A stretch of DNA of 8,417 nucleotides from Anaerolineae bacterium. GTDB taxonomy: Bacteria; Chloroflexota; Anaerolineae; JAAYZQ01. The position numbers and the translations under genes were made by a program. Shown piece after piece: positions 1-6,457 of this stretch. Every line of letters starts with the position of its first letter. Positions within the stretch are counted from its first letter, which is position 1. Where the stretch lies: the NCBI GenBank assembly GCA_016929795.1, contig JAFGIA010000163.1, positions 1-8,417 of the forward strand, read 5' to 3'. The notes beneath the pieces are model-generated. The model did no database searches and had not been told where the DNA came from. It saw nothing but the letters and a program-made list of their open reading frames with translations.

Positions 1-689
1 GCGACGACATCGGCGTGGACACGATGAGCACCGGCGTGGCCATCGCCGTCGCCATGGACGCCGGGTATAGGCAGTTTGGCGACGCCGGGGCTGCCGTGGA
101 GATGGTCGAAGAGATCGCGCACGGCACCGAATTCGGGCGGATTCTGGGGGGCGGGCCTGCTGCCGTCGGCAAACACTTCCATCACGACCGGGTGCCTGCC
201 GTCAAGGGCCAGAGCATCGCGGCATACGATCCGAGGGCGATGCTGGGCAACGGCGTGACGTACGCCACGTCGCCGATGGGCGCCGATCACACGGCGGGCA
301 ACCTCGTCGGCGCCTACCTGACAGGCATGCTCAATCCGCTCAACCCGGAGGGCCAGGCCGATACCTCCCGCTTCCTCCAGATCGCCATGGCGGCCTTTGA
401 CACCCTCGGGCAGTGCTTCATGGCGAGCGTGTCGCTGCTGAGCGAGGAGAGCTTTGCGGTGGTATCGCGGCTCGTCGAGGCCAGGTTGGGCAGGCCACTT
501 GCACCCGGCGAGTTCCCGTTCGCCCTCGGCACACGCGTGCTGTCGGCAGAAAAAGAGTTCAACGCCAGAGCGGGCCTGACGAAGGAGGATGATAGGCTTC
601 CCCGCTTTTTCTACGACGAGCCGCTGCCGCCACACAACACGATCTTTTGCATCAGCGACGCCGAGATCGACAGCGTCTTGGATTTCTAG
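1..689 (+). CDS. Aldehyde:ferredoxin oxidoreductase, C-terminal part (5' truncated)
   Basis: Proteins of this family oxidise aldehydes to acids (or run in reverse with reduced ferredoxin) using a tungsten or molybdenum bis-pterin cofactor and a [4Fe-4S] cluster, in the cytoplasm. The reading frame enters from outside the window (first full codon at 3) and ends with TAG at 687-689, giving about 228 residues of a family usually near 600. Visible hallmarks are the first pterin-contacting motif DDIGVD (3-20) followed by TMSTG, a VKGQ...YDPRA segment, the very conserved VTYATSPMGADHTAGN stretch (about 255-302), and the second motif DTLGQC (399-416), whose Cys is the expected C-terminal cluster ligand. 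The three N-terminal cluster cysteines lie outside the window. The protein ends in ...DSVLDF without the YYxxRGW-type tail seen in many members, which may be a subfamily trait. The physiological aldehyde is unknown. The next gene starts 199 nt downstream on the same strand. Confidence 0.93.
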   Translation, partial: DDIGVDTMSTGVAIAVAMDAGYRQFGDAGAAVEMVEEIAHGTEFGRILGGGPAAVGKHFHHDRVPAVKGQSIAAYDPRAMLGNGVTYATSPMGADHTAGNLVGAYLTGMLNPLNPEGQADTSRFLQIAMAAFDTLGQCFMASVSLLSEESFAVVSRLVEARLGRPLAPGEFPFALGTRVLSAEKEFNARAGLTKEDDRLPRFFYDEPLPPHNTIFCISDAEIDSVLDF

Positions 690-745
690 CGGCAATGAGC
701 GCACGGACGGGGAGCAAGTGATTCAGGACTTGCGACCACGATTTT

Positions 746-788
746 CCCAGTGACCAACACATCACGGGGAGGAGGCAAAAGTATGTAG
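746..788 (+). promoter_or_regulatory. Hairpin overlapping a strong SD with start-stop AUG-UAG
   Basis: GGGGAGGAGG at 766-775 is as good a Shine-Dalgarno sequence as any in the window. Seven nucleotides later comes ATG (783-785) directly followed by TAG (786-788). The first four G of the SD can pair with CCC of 746-748 and flanking bases in a stem 746-753/762-769. A ribosome initiating here would stop after one codon, about 100 nt ahead of the true start at 889. This may be a leader regulatory element or chance; no peptide is encoded. Confidence 0.3.
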
Positions 789-823
789 AAATAGTGATTC
801 TCTGGTAGCCAGGTGAAAAGCGC

Positions 824-866
824 GTTTCGATTTCACAATGCGAAGAGATCGCAAGCGATTCGAAAC
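824..866 (+). repeat. Nested inverted repeat upstream of the binding-protein gene
   Basis: An outer perfect 7-bp repeat GTTTCGA (824-830)/TCGAAAC (860-866) encloses an inner hairpin TGCGA (839-843)/TCGCA (849-853) with a 5-nt loop. Overlapping the inner arm is a near-palindrome ATCGC-AA-GCGAT (848-859) that looks like a dimeric regulator's operator. It lies 8 nt upstream of the Shine-Dalgarno at 875-882, so it could act as a leader RNA structure or as a protein-binding site. Which one applies cannot be told from the sequence. Confidence 0.4.
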
Positions 867-888
867 TCACATCCAAAGGAGGAAGGAA

Positions 889-2196
889 ATGTCGAACAAA
901 AGTTTGACCCGCCGGGATTTTCTTCGTGGCGCGGCAGTGACCGGGGTGGGGTTGGCTGCTGCAGCATGTGGCGCGGCGCCCACCGCCGCACCCGCCGAGG
1001 CGCCTACCGCAGCGCCCACCGCAGCGGCGACCGTAGTACCTGTCAAAGAAAGCATCAGGGTCGGTATGTCCAGGCCTCTCTCTGGCTGGAATGCCGTCAT
1101 TGGCGACTCGGCCTTCAGGCCCATCTATGAGACCTGGGTACCGATGGTCAATGAGCAGGGTGGGGTCTATGTGGAGGAATATGGCAAGAAGCTGCCGATC
1201 GAATTGATCGTGTACGACGACAAGAGCGACGTCGCCACCATGACGAGGCTGACGGAAAAGCTGATCCTGGAGGACAAGGTTGACTTTTTGTGGCCTGCCT
1301 CCGGCACCTCTTTTATCTTTGGCCAGGCGCCCATTGCCAACAAGTACGGCTACCTGCTGATCACGGCCGAGGGCGGTGCCACGCAGATCAAGGATATGCT
1401 TCCCAGTCTCCCCTTCGTGTTCGTCACCTTGAGTTTCTCCGATTGGTACCAACTGCCGGTCCTGGCCGAGCTTGTGGCCTCCAAGGGAGCGAAAACGGCC
1501 TACATATCCTACATCGCCGACCTGCACGGCATCGAGTATTCCGGCATAGCGGGGATCGAATTCCCCAAGCAGGGCATCGACGTCGTCGGCCTGAAGAGCC
1601 TGCCGCCCGACATCAAAGACCTGTCGCCCGTGATCAAGGGAGCCCAGGAATCAGGGGCCGATCTCTTTTGCTGCTTTGCCTATCCCGACCAGAACATGCC
1701 GGCCGTCGGGACGGCGATGGAGCTTGGCTACAACCCCAAGGCCTGGATCGGTGGCCCTGGGGTGAACTTTGGGTTCTACCATACCGCCTTTGGTCCCGCG
1801 GTGGAAGGGCTCATGGGCTTTTCCGCCTTTGCCCGGGGATCTTCGCCCGAGCTGGACGAAATGGCCGACACGCTCTACGCAGGCAAGCCCGAGGACGTCC
1901 AGGACTGGTGGGGCCATCCCTACTACTGGGCCGGGCTGGACGCATGGAAGGCCGCCATCGAGACGGCAGGCACGCTGGACCAGGCAAAGATCAGGGACGT
2001 GCTCGCCGCAGCCTCGAAGGATTCCCCTCTCGAGACGGTCCTGGGGCCGACCTGGTTTGACAACGGGCTCCTGTCGAAGGATTGCCATCCCGGCGAGATC
2101 GGCCAGTGGATCAATGGCGTGTTTGAGGTCGTCGGACCTGTAGACAAGGCCACCGCAGAGTTCGTATATCCGAAGCCACCGTGGCCAACGGGCTAG
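889..2196 (+). CDS. ABC transporter substrate-binding lipoprotein, LivK-like (Peripla_BP_6)
   Basis: This is the extracytoplasmic receptor of a HAAT/branched-chain-amino-acid-type importer; it delivers its ligand to the permeases encoded downstream. It has 435 residues. The start at 889 is preferred over the in-frame ATG at 838 because AAAGGAGG lies 6 nt upstream (875-882) and because it puts TRRDFLRG (residues 7-14) at the N-terminus. That is a twin-arginine export motif, followed by a hydrophobic stretch and a lipobox ending at Cys27. Residues 29-51 are an almost pure Ala/Pro/Thr linker. The mature domain shows the type I periplasmic-binding fold pattern: GMSRPLSG (59-66), YDDKSDVATMTRLTEKLI (109-126), SGTS (138-141), DLHG (211-214), VIKGAQESGADLF (248-260) and YYWAGLDAWKAAIE (345-358). 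The ligand is not predictable. In such clusters with CoA-transferases, LivK-like proteins often bind aromatic or other organic acids rather than amino acids (inference). Confidence 0.93.
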   Translation: MSNKSLTRRDFLRGAAVTGVGLAAAACGAAPTAAPAEAPTAAPTAAATVVPVKESIRVGMSRPLSGWNAVIGDSAFRPIYETWVPMVNEQGGVYVEEYGKKLPIELIVYDDKSDVATMTRLTEKLILEDKVDFLWPASGTSFIFGQAPIANKYGYLLITAEGGATQIKDMLPSLPFVFVTLSFSDWYQLPVLAELVASKGAKTAYISYIADLHGIEYSGIAGIEFPKQGIDVVGLKSLPPDIKDLSPVIKGAQESGADLFCCFAYPDQNMPAVGTAMELGYNPKAWIGGPGVNFGFYHTAFGPAVEGLMGFSAFARGSSPELDEMADTLYAGKPEDVQDWWGHPYYWAGLDAWKAAIETAGTLDQAKIRDVLAAASKDSPLETVLGPTWFDNGLLSKDCHPGEIGQWINGVFEVVGPVDKATAEFVYPKPPWPTG

Positions 2197-2368
2197 TCGG
2201 CAGGGTAGGTATTGTTCAGCAACGACGGCAAGGCGTTGCACAGGCTGCCTCGAGGGTGCAGAGCAGCAACTCTTGAGCGCGATTGTTCGTTGCCAATAGT
2301 CCTGTTGTGCCGTTGAGGCAGCCTGCCTTGCTCTTGTTGCCGAAGTAAAGGAGACGTCCGTACACACG
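2197..2368 (+). promoter_or_regulatory. Structured spacer between binding-protein and permease genes
   Basis: This 172-nt gap is long compared with the 4-54 nt gaps after it. It contains no gene. Nearly all of 2219-2340 can be folded on itself, as described in the repeat entry. The permease's Shine-Dalgarno, AAAGGAG at 2347-2353, is 15 nt from the ATG at 2369, which is longer than optimal. No U-tract follows the stem, so it is not a standard intrinsic terminator. Its position suits a role in lowering permease expression relative to the abundant binding protein, or in stabilising the upstream mRNA (inference). Confidence 0.5.
2219..2340 (+). repeat. Long imperfect inverted repeat / mRNA hairpin
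   Basis: The core is a perfect 11-bp inverted repeat, CAGGCTGCCTC at 2241-2251 with GAGGCAGCCTG at 2315-2325. It continues inward with a G-U and an A-U pair (to 2253/2313), one mismatch, then 2255-2261 with 2305-2311 (including G-U pairs), and finally GCAAC 2266-2270 with GTTGC 2289-2293. It continues outward with GCAAGG 2228-2233 against CCTTGC 2326-2331 after a 7-nt bulge, then GCAAC 2219-2223 against GTTGC 2336-2340. A local alternative hairpin, GCAACG 2219-2224/CGTTGC 2234-2239, competes with the outer part. Pairings were read by hand; no folding energy was computed. Confidence 0.6.
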
Positions 2369-3235
2369 ATGGTGACATTTCTGAACATAGTAATCGGGGG
2401 CCTGCTGCTGGGTGGCCTCTATGCCCTGATTGCCATGGGTCTCAGCCTGCAGTATGGTGTCGCCCGGGTGCTCAACATCGCCCATGGCGAGTTCATCATG
2501 CTGGGCGCTTTGACCACCTGGATGTTGTACACCAAAATCGACCTCAACCCGCTGCTGGCGCTGGCCATCGCCGGGCCGGCTGCGTTTGTCCTGGGTACCA
2601 TCATTCACCGGACCTTGTTCAAACGCATCAAGGACCTGGCCGCATCACCCGGTATCTTTGAGAGCAACGCAATGCTGGCTTCTTTCGGTCTCCTGTTCAT
2701 TATACAAAGCCTGGCTCTGCTTACCTGGGGGTCCGAGACGAAAGGATACTCCTACCTGGCATTCCCCGTCGACATTCTGGGAGCTGTGTTTGGCGCCAAC
2801 CGCCTGGTGACCCTCGGATTTACGCTCGCCATTGGCCTGGCTTTCTACCTATTTTTGGCCCGCACTCGCACGGGCAAGGCGATCAGGGCCGCGGCTCAGG
2901 ACCCGGAAACGGCCGGCCTCATGGGGGTGAACATCAACCGGGTACTGGCCCTATGCTTCGGCCTCGGTGCCGCCATGGCCGCTGTCGCCGGCGCGCTTAT
3001 CAGCATGTGCTACCCCGTTCAGGCACGGATGGGCATGGAGTATGCCATCATTGCCATTATCGTGGTGGTTCTGGGTGGCCTGGGCAGCATCCCCGGCAGT
3101 TTCGTCGGTGGCTTTGTCCTGGGCGTGGTAGGCAGCATCGTCACCTATATCGAGCCAGGACTGGCCCTGGTTGCCTATTATGTCATCTTTGTGCTCCTGC
3201 TCCTGGTCAAGCCGACAGGCATTATGGGAAAGTAG
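2369..3235 (+). CDS. livH: Branched-chain-amino-acid-type ABC transporter permease LivH
   Basis: One of two inner-membrane permeases of the importer; it pairs with the LivM-type protein encoded next. It has 288 residues, normal for LivH. The N-terminus matches the family closely: a GGLLLGGLYALIAMGLSL segment (10-27), YGVARVLNIAHGEFIMLGA (29-47) with the hallmark AHGE at 38-41, then alternating hydrophobic spans for about eight membrane helices. The cytoplasmic coupling (EAA-like) loop is RTRTGKAIRAAAQDPETAGL (165-184), followed by GVNINR. A Gly-rich VVLGGLGSIPGSFVGG segment (233-248) and the C-terminal VKPTGIMGK are also typical. The start ATG is preceded by AAAGGAG at 15 nt, and no better in-frame start is nearby. 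The gene symbol reflects family membership, not proven leucine transport. Confidence 0.94.
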   Translation: MVTFLNIVIGGLLLGGLYALIAMGLSLQYGVARVLNIAHGEFIMLGALTTWMLYTKIDLNPLLALAIAGPAAFVLGTIIHRTLFKRIKDLAASPGIFESNAMLASFGLLFIIQSLALLTWGSETKGYSYLAFPVDILGAVFGANRLVTLGFTLAIGLAFYLFLARTRTGKAIRAAAQDPETAGLMGVNINRVLALCFGLGAAMAAVAGALISMCYPVQARMGMEYAIIAIIVVVLGGLGSIPGSFVGGFVLGVVGSIVTYIEPGLALVAYYVIFVLLLLVKPTGIMGK

Positions 3236-3239
3236 AAAC

Positions 3240-4202
3240 ATGAACATAACCAAGGTTCTCTCAAGGTTGTGGCTGCCGGCACTGCTTCTTATCGTACTGG
3301 TCTTGCTGATCACGCTCACGAGCTACGCCTCACCCTACAGGGTTATCCTGGTAACCAGCATCCTGATGTTCCTCGTCCTGACTGTGAGCTGGTCGATCTT
3401 TTCCGGTCCTACGGGCTACCTCTCGCTGGCCACGGCTGCGTTTTTCGGAGTCGGCGTCTACACCGCGGCGGTATTGGGGAGCAAGCTGCCTCTGCCTGTC
3501 GTCGTCCTGATTGGTGGCCTGTTAAGCTCTTGCCTTGCTCTTTTGGTCGGTGCTGTGACACTGCGGCTGAGAGGCACCTATTTTGCCATTTTCACTTTTG
3601 GACTGGTCGAGCTGATCAAGCACCTTCTCCTCTGGTACGAGGTCAAAGTGACCGGCACACGGGGCCGGTTCGTCATCGTCGCCGACAACAATACCATCTA
3701 TCACCTCATGCTCATCATTTTTGTGACCCTGGTGCTGACCGCGTACCTCATCAGGCGCTCCAGGTGGGGCCTGGCCCTGCAGAGCATCGGCGAGAACGAA
3801 GAAGCTGCGGCACACATGGGCGTGAACGTGACGCAGGTGAAGGTGATCACCTTTGCCATCAGCGCGATCTTTATGGGAGCCGCCGGCGCCGTCATGGCCC
3901 CCCGGTGGACTTATGTGGATCCCTACATGGCCTTCCGGGCGGATCTATACTCGTTCATGCCCGTTTTGATGGCCGTCTTTGGCGGCCTGGGGCATCCCTT
4001 TGGCCCCATTCTGGGTGCTGCTGTCTTTAGCTACGTGGAAGAAATCTTGATCACCAGGTTTCCCGACCACTACATGCTCCTCCTCGGCGCGATATTGGTC
4101 CTTGTCGTCCTGTACCTGCCCAGCGGGTTGGTGGGGCTCGTGCAAAAGTGGAGAAATCGCAGGTCGGAGAGGTTGGAGAGGCAACAACATGCCATTGCTT
4201 GA
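3240..4202 (+). CDS. livM: Branched-chain-amino-acid-type ABC transporter permease LivM
   Basis: Second membrane permease of the importer, 320 residues. The ATG at 3240, 4 nt after the livH stop, is chosen over the upstream in-frame ATG at 3171. The upstream choice would overlap livH by 65 nt and add a non-hydrophobic, Ser/Cys-rich leader. The Shine-Dalgarno is weak (GGGAAAG, inside the livH end). Family landmarks are GYLSLATAAFFGVGVYTAA (59-77), RLRGTYFAIFTFGLVEL (109-125), the coupling loop SRWGLALQSIGENEEAAAHM (174-193) with GVNVTQVK, SAIFMGAAGAV (208-218) and FGGLGHPFGPILGA (247-260). It ends with a short basic cytoplasmic tail (WRNRRSERLER, 304-314). The last 14 nt overlap the start of the next gene, suggesting translational coupling. 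Confidence 0.94.
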   Translation: MNITKVLSRLWLPALLLIVLVLLITLTSYASPYRVILVTSILMFLVLTVSWSIFSGPTGYLSLATAAFFGVGVYTAAVLGSKLPLPVVVLIGGLLSSCLALLVGAVTLRLRGTYFAIFTFGLVELIKHLLLWYEVKVTGTRGRFVIVADNNTIYHLMLIIFVTLVLTAYLIRRSRWGLALQSIGENEEAAAHMGVNVTQVKVITFAISAIFMGAAGAVMAPRWTYVDPYMAFRADLYSFMPVLMAVFGGLGHPFGPILGAAVFSYVEEILITRFPDHYMLLLGAILVLVVLYLPSGLVGLVQKWRNRRSERLERQQHAIA

Positions 4203-4908
4203 AGGTAAAGGGGTAACCAGGTATTTTGGCGGGTTGGCCGCCGTCTCTGACGTGGATTTTTGCGTCGAGCCCGGTGAGATCGTAGGACTGATCGGCCCCA
4301 ACGGAGCCGGCAAGACCACACTGTTCAACCTGATCTCGGGCGCGCTGGCTTCCAAAGCAGGTGTCATCAGATTCAAGGACCAGCAGATCAATGGCTTGAC
4401 GCCGAACAGAATCTGCCGGCTGGGCGTGGCCCGGACGTTTCAATCGGTCCAGGTCTTTGGCGGTCTACCGGTTCTGGACAACATACGCCTGGGAGCGTTG
4501 TTCGGGATATCCGATCGTTTCCCCACCTCGGATGCTGCCAGGCAGGCCACAGAGTCGCTGGAGTTTGTCGGCCTGTCGACACTGCGCGACAAACCGGCCA
4601 AGGACTTGACCCTGGTTAATCAGAAGCGCGTTGAGGTGGCCCGAGCCCTGGCCACCAGGCCAGAGATGCTGCTGCTTGACGAATTGATGGCCGGCCTGAA
4701 TCCCACCGAGGTTGCCCAGTCTATGGAGCTGGTAACCAGGATCCAGCATGAGGGGGTCACGATCTTGATGATCGAGCACGTCATGAAAGCCATCATGAGT
4801 ATATGCGATCGCATCATCGTTCTCCATCACGGGAAAAAGTTGGCTGAAGGAACACCGCAAGAGATTGCCACCAGCAAGACAGTGGTCGAAGTCTATTTGG
4901 GGGAATAG
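4189..4908 (+). CDS. livG: Branched-chain-amino-acid-type ABC transporter ATPase LivG
   Basis: Cytoplasmic ATPase powering the importer, 239 residues. The start at 4189 lies within the end of livM, with GGAGAGG (4175-4181) 7 nt upstream; the upstream in-frame ATG at 4102 would give an out-of-family extension. Motifs are Walker A GPNGAGKTT (36-44), Q-loop Gln85 in RTFQ, Walker B LLLDE (161-165) with Asp164 and catalytic Glu165, then the LMAGLNPTE segment typical of LivG, H-loop His197 (IEH), and a C-terminal VYLGE. The ABC signature is unusual: LTLVNQKR (140-147) instead of LSGGQ. Variation at this site is, from memory, known within LivG, so the gene is not judged inactive. It should form a heterodimer with the LivF-type ATPase, whose signature is canonical. 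Confidence 0.94.
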   Translation: MPLLEGKGVTRYFGGLAAVSDVDFCVEPGEIVGLIGPNGAGKTTLFNLISGALASKAGVIRFKDQQINGLTPNRICRLGVARTFQSVQVFGGLPVLDNIRLGALFGISDRFPTSDAARQATESLEFVGLSTLRDKPAKDLTLVNQKRVEVARALATRPEMLLLDELMAGLNPTEVAQSMELVTRIQHEGVTILMIEHVMKAIMSICDRIIVLHHGKKLAEGTPQEIATSKTVVEVYLGE

Positions 4909-4912
4909 GTCC

Positions 4913-5617
4913 ATGCTGCAACTGTGCGATGTCAACACCGCATATGGTAAGTCTCAGGCCTTGTGGGATGTCTGCATACAGGTCGACGAAGGGGAAATCG
5001 TTGCCCTCGTAGGCTCCAACGGAGCCGGCAAGACAACACTGCTCAATACCGTTACCGGCCTGCTGCCTGTATCGTCAGGCAGCGTAGAGTTTCTTGGCCG
5101 GCGGATCGACGGCCTGCCGCCTCATGCCATTGTAGAGATGGGCATCTCTCACATTCCCCAGGGTGCGCGACTCTTCCCCGACATGTCGGTGCGCGAAAAC
5201 CTGGAGATGGGCGCGTACCCCCTCCGGGCATGGAAACAAAAAGAGGAAACGCAGGCAAAGGTCTATCAGGTCTTTCCCTTGTTAAAAGAAAGGGAACGAC
5301 AATTGGCCAGAACGTTAAGCGGTGGCGAGCGGCAAATGGTGGCCATGGGGCGAGGCCTGATGTCGAGGCCCAAGCTCTGTGTCTTTGACGAGCCCTCGTA
5401 CGGTTTGGCGCCGTTATTGGTGAAGGAGCTTTTTCGCGTCATCCAGGACCTGCGCGACCACGGAATCACCATCCTGTTGATCGAGCAGAACGTACGGCAC
5501 AGTCTAGAGATCGCCGATCGGGCCTACGTGCTCGAAAACGGCCGGGTCTGCCTACAAGGGGAGTGTGGCGAGCTCCTGCAGAGTGACCATGTGAGGCAGG
5601 CCTACCTGGGGCTGTAG
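4913..5617 (+). CDS. livF: Branched-chain-amino-acid-type ABC transporter ATPase LivF
   Basis: Second ATPase of the importer, 234 residues, beginning 4 nt after livG. GGGGG at 4899-4903 serves as the ribosome-binding site at 9 nt. The in-frame ATG at 4865 is rejected because it lies inside livG and adds an out-of-family extension. Motifs are Walker A GSNGAGKTT (34-42), Q-loop Gln83 in HIPQGARLFPDMSVRENLEMG (80-100, very LivF-like), canonical signature LSGGERQ (135-141), Walker B VFDEP (157-161) with Asp159 and Glu160 followed by SYGLAP, and IEQN at 190-193, where Gln replaces the usual switch His as is common in LivF. It ends ...AYLGL. With the degenerate LivG signature and this canonical one, the two ATP sites of the dimer are probably not equivalent (inference). 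Confidence 0.95.
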   Translation: MLQLCDVNTAYGKSQALWDVCIQVDEGEIVALVGSNGAGKTTLLNTVTGLLPVSSGSVEFLGRRIDGLPPHAIVEMGISHIPQGARLFPDMSVRENLEMGAYPLRAWKQKEETQAKVYQVFPLLKERERQLARTLSGGERQMVAMGRGLMSRPKLCVFDEPSYGLAPLLVKELFRVIQDLRDHGITILLIEQNVRHSLEIADRAYVLENGRVCLQGECGELLQSDHVRQAYLGL

Positions 5618-5635
5618 TGCAAGTCGGAGTCGCAC

Positions 5636-6457
5636 ATGAAATTAGATGGCAAAGTAGCACTCATTACGGGAGCGGGCACCGGCATCGGCGCCGCGATTGC
5701 CGAGCGGTTTGTTGCCGACGGAGCCAGGATATGCATCACCGGCCGCCGCCAGGCGGTGCTCGACAGGCTGGCCCAATCGCTGCCGCCGGGCAAGGTGCTG
5801 AGATGCGCCGGAGATGTCACCAGGCTCCAGGACGTCGAGCGCATGATCGAGACAGCACTGGTATTCACGGGGAAGCTCGACGTGCTGGTGAACAACGCCG
5901 CGATCGATCCAGGCGGCACAACCGTCGTCGACATCGATCCGGAGCTGTGGCACCGGGTGCTCGAAACCAACCTCACCGGCCCCCTCTACCTGATGAAAAC
6001 AGCCATACCGCACATGATCAAGGCCGGGGGCGGTTCGATCATCAACATCGCATCCCTGGCGGGCCTGCGCTGTCTGCCCGGTATGCCCGCCTACTGCGCA
6101 TCAAAGGCCGGGCTCATCATGCTCACCAAGCAGGTCGCGCTCGACTTTGGCCCGGACAAGATCCGCTGCAACGTGGTCTGTCCCGGCGGGACAAGGACAG
6201 AGATGCTCGAGACATCACTCAATCCCCTAGCGGAAGCGCTTGGGACAGATCTGGACGGCGTGTTTACGCGCATCTCTTCGATGGTTCCGTTACGGCGGAC
6301 GGCCGAGCCCAACGAGATCACCGGCATCTGCAGCTATCTTGCCAGTGATGATTCGACATTCATGACCGGGTCCGTTCTCCTGATTGACGGTGGTGCAGCG
6401 ATCGTCGACGTTTCCGGCGCTGCCCTGACCAACGCCAACGTGAAATGGGGCGTCTGA
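5636..6457 (+). CDS. Short-chain dehydrogenase/reductase (classical SDR)
   Basis: Probably a cytoplasmic NAD(P)-dependent oxidoreductase acting on a hydroxyl/keto group. It has 273 residues. The start is supported by CGGAG at 5625-5629, 6 nt upstream, and by the immediate MKLDGKVALITGAG N-terminus. The cofactor-binding TGxxxGxG motif is at 11-18. The end of strand beta-2 reads TGRR (35-38), with no acidic residue there, which favours NADP(H) over NAD(H) (inference). Further landmarks are DV (60-61), NNAA (86-89), and a complete catalytic tetrad Asn112, Ser140, Tyr153, Lys157 in YCASK. A PGG segment follows the active site, and the C-terminal GSVLLIDGG closes the fold, with a short extra tail to residue 273. 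It lies 18 nt after livF, so it is almost certainly co-transcribed with the importer, suggesting it acts on the imported compound or its CoA thioester. The exact substrate is unknown. Confidence 0.94.
   Translation: MKLDGKVALITGAGTGIGAAIAERFVADGARICITGRRQAVLDRLAQSLPPGKVLRCAGDVTRLQDVERMIETALVFTGKLDVLVNNAAIDPGGTTVVDIDPELWHRVLETNLTGPLYLMKTAIPHMIKAGGGSIINIASLAGLRCLPGMPAYCASKAGLIMLTKQVALDFGPDKIRCNVVCPGGTRTEMLETSLNPLAEALGTDLDGVFTRISSMVPLRRTAEPNEITGICSYLASDDSTFMTGSVLLIDGGAAIVDVSGAALTNANVKWGV

Larger units (their letters stand above)
690..888 (+). promoter_or_regulatory. Non-coding leader between the AOR and binding-protein genes
   Basis: This 199-nt stretch has no supportable gene. It contains a 6-bp hairpin (GCAAGT 714-719 with ACTTGC 728-733), a hairpin 746-753/762-769 (CCC-A-GTGA with TCAC-G-GGGG, one mismatch), a strong Shine-Dalgarno-like run at 766-775 followed by ATGTAG at 783-788, and a nested inverted repeat at 824-866. 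The strong ribosome-binding site of the next gene ends the stretch. The octamer AGTGATTC occurs twice (717-724 and 793-800). I could not identify a convincing -35/-10 pair: TTGCGA at 730-735 has no matching -10 at the right distance. There is also no intrinsic terminator after the AOR gene, so a promoter here is plausible but not shown and read-through from AOR is possible. Confidence 0.5.

Noticed and set aside
714..745. Possible intrinsic terminator after AOR: hairpin 714-733 followed by TTTT at 742-745
   Set aside because: The stem is only 6 bp with modest GC content, and the four T lie 8 nt beyond it, so it does not meet the usual terminator pattern.
838..888. Upstream in-frame start at 838 for the binding protein
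   Set aside because: It would add 17 charged residues before the twin-arginine motif and place the strong Shine-Dalgarno inside the gene; the start at 889 has ideal spacing.
974..1042. GC-rich repetitive tract as a possible tandem repeat or CRISPR-like array
   Set aside because: It is in frame within the lipoprotein gene and simply encodes the Ala/Pro/Thr linker; there are no spacers.
652..1527. Long minus-strand open frame (291 codons) opposite the binding-protein gene
   Set aside because: It is antisense to a clearly recognisable protein, is Gly/Arg-rich as expected of a GC-rich shadow frame, and shows no family motif.
1290..2060. Second plus-strand open frame (256 codons) inside the binding-protein gene
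   Set aside because: Arg/Gly-rich out-of-phase shadow of the binding protein, with no plausible ribosome-binding site or domain.
2241..2335. The long hairpin as an intrinsic terminator
   Set aside because: The sequence after the stem (CCTTGCTCTTGTTGCC) is not a U-tract, and the downstream permease must be expressed with the rest of the transporter.
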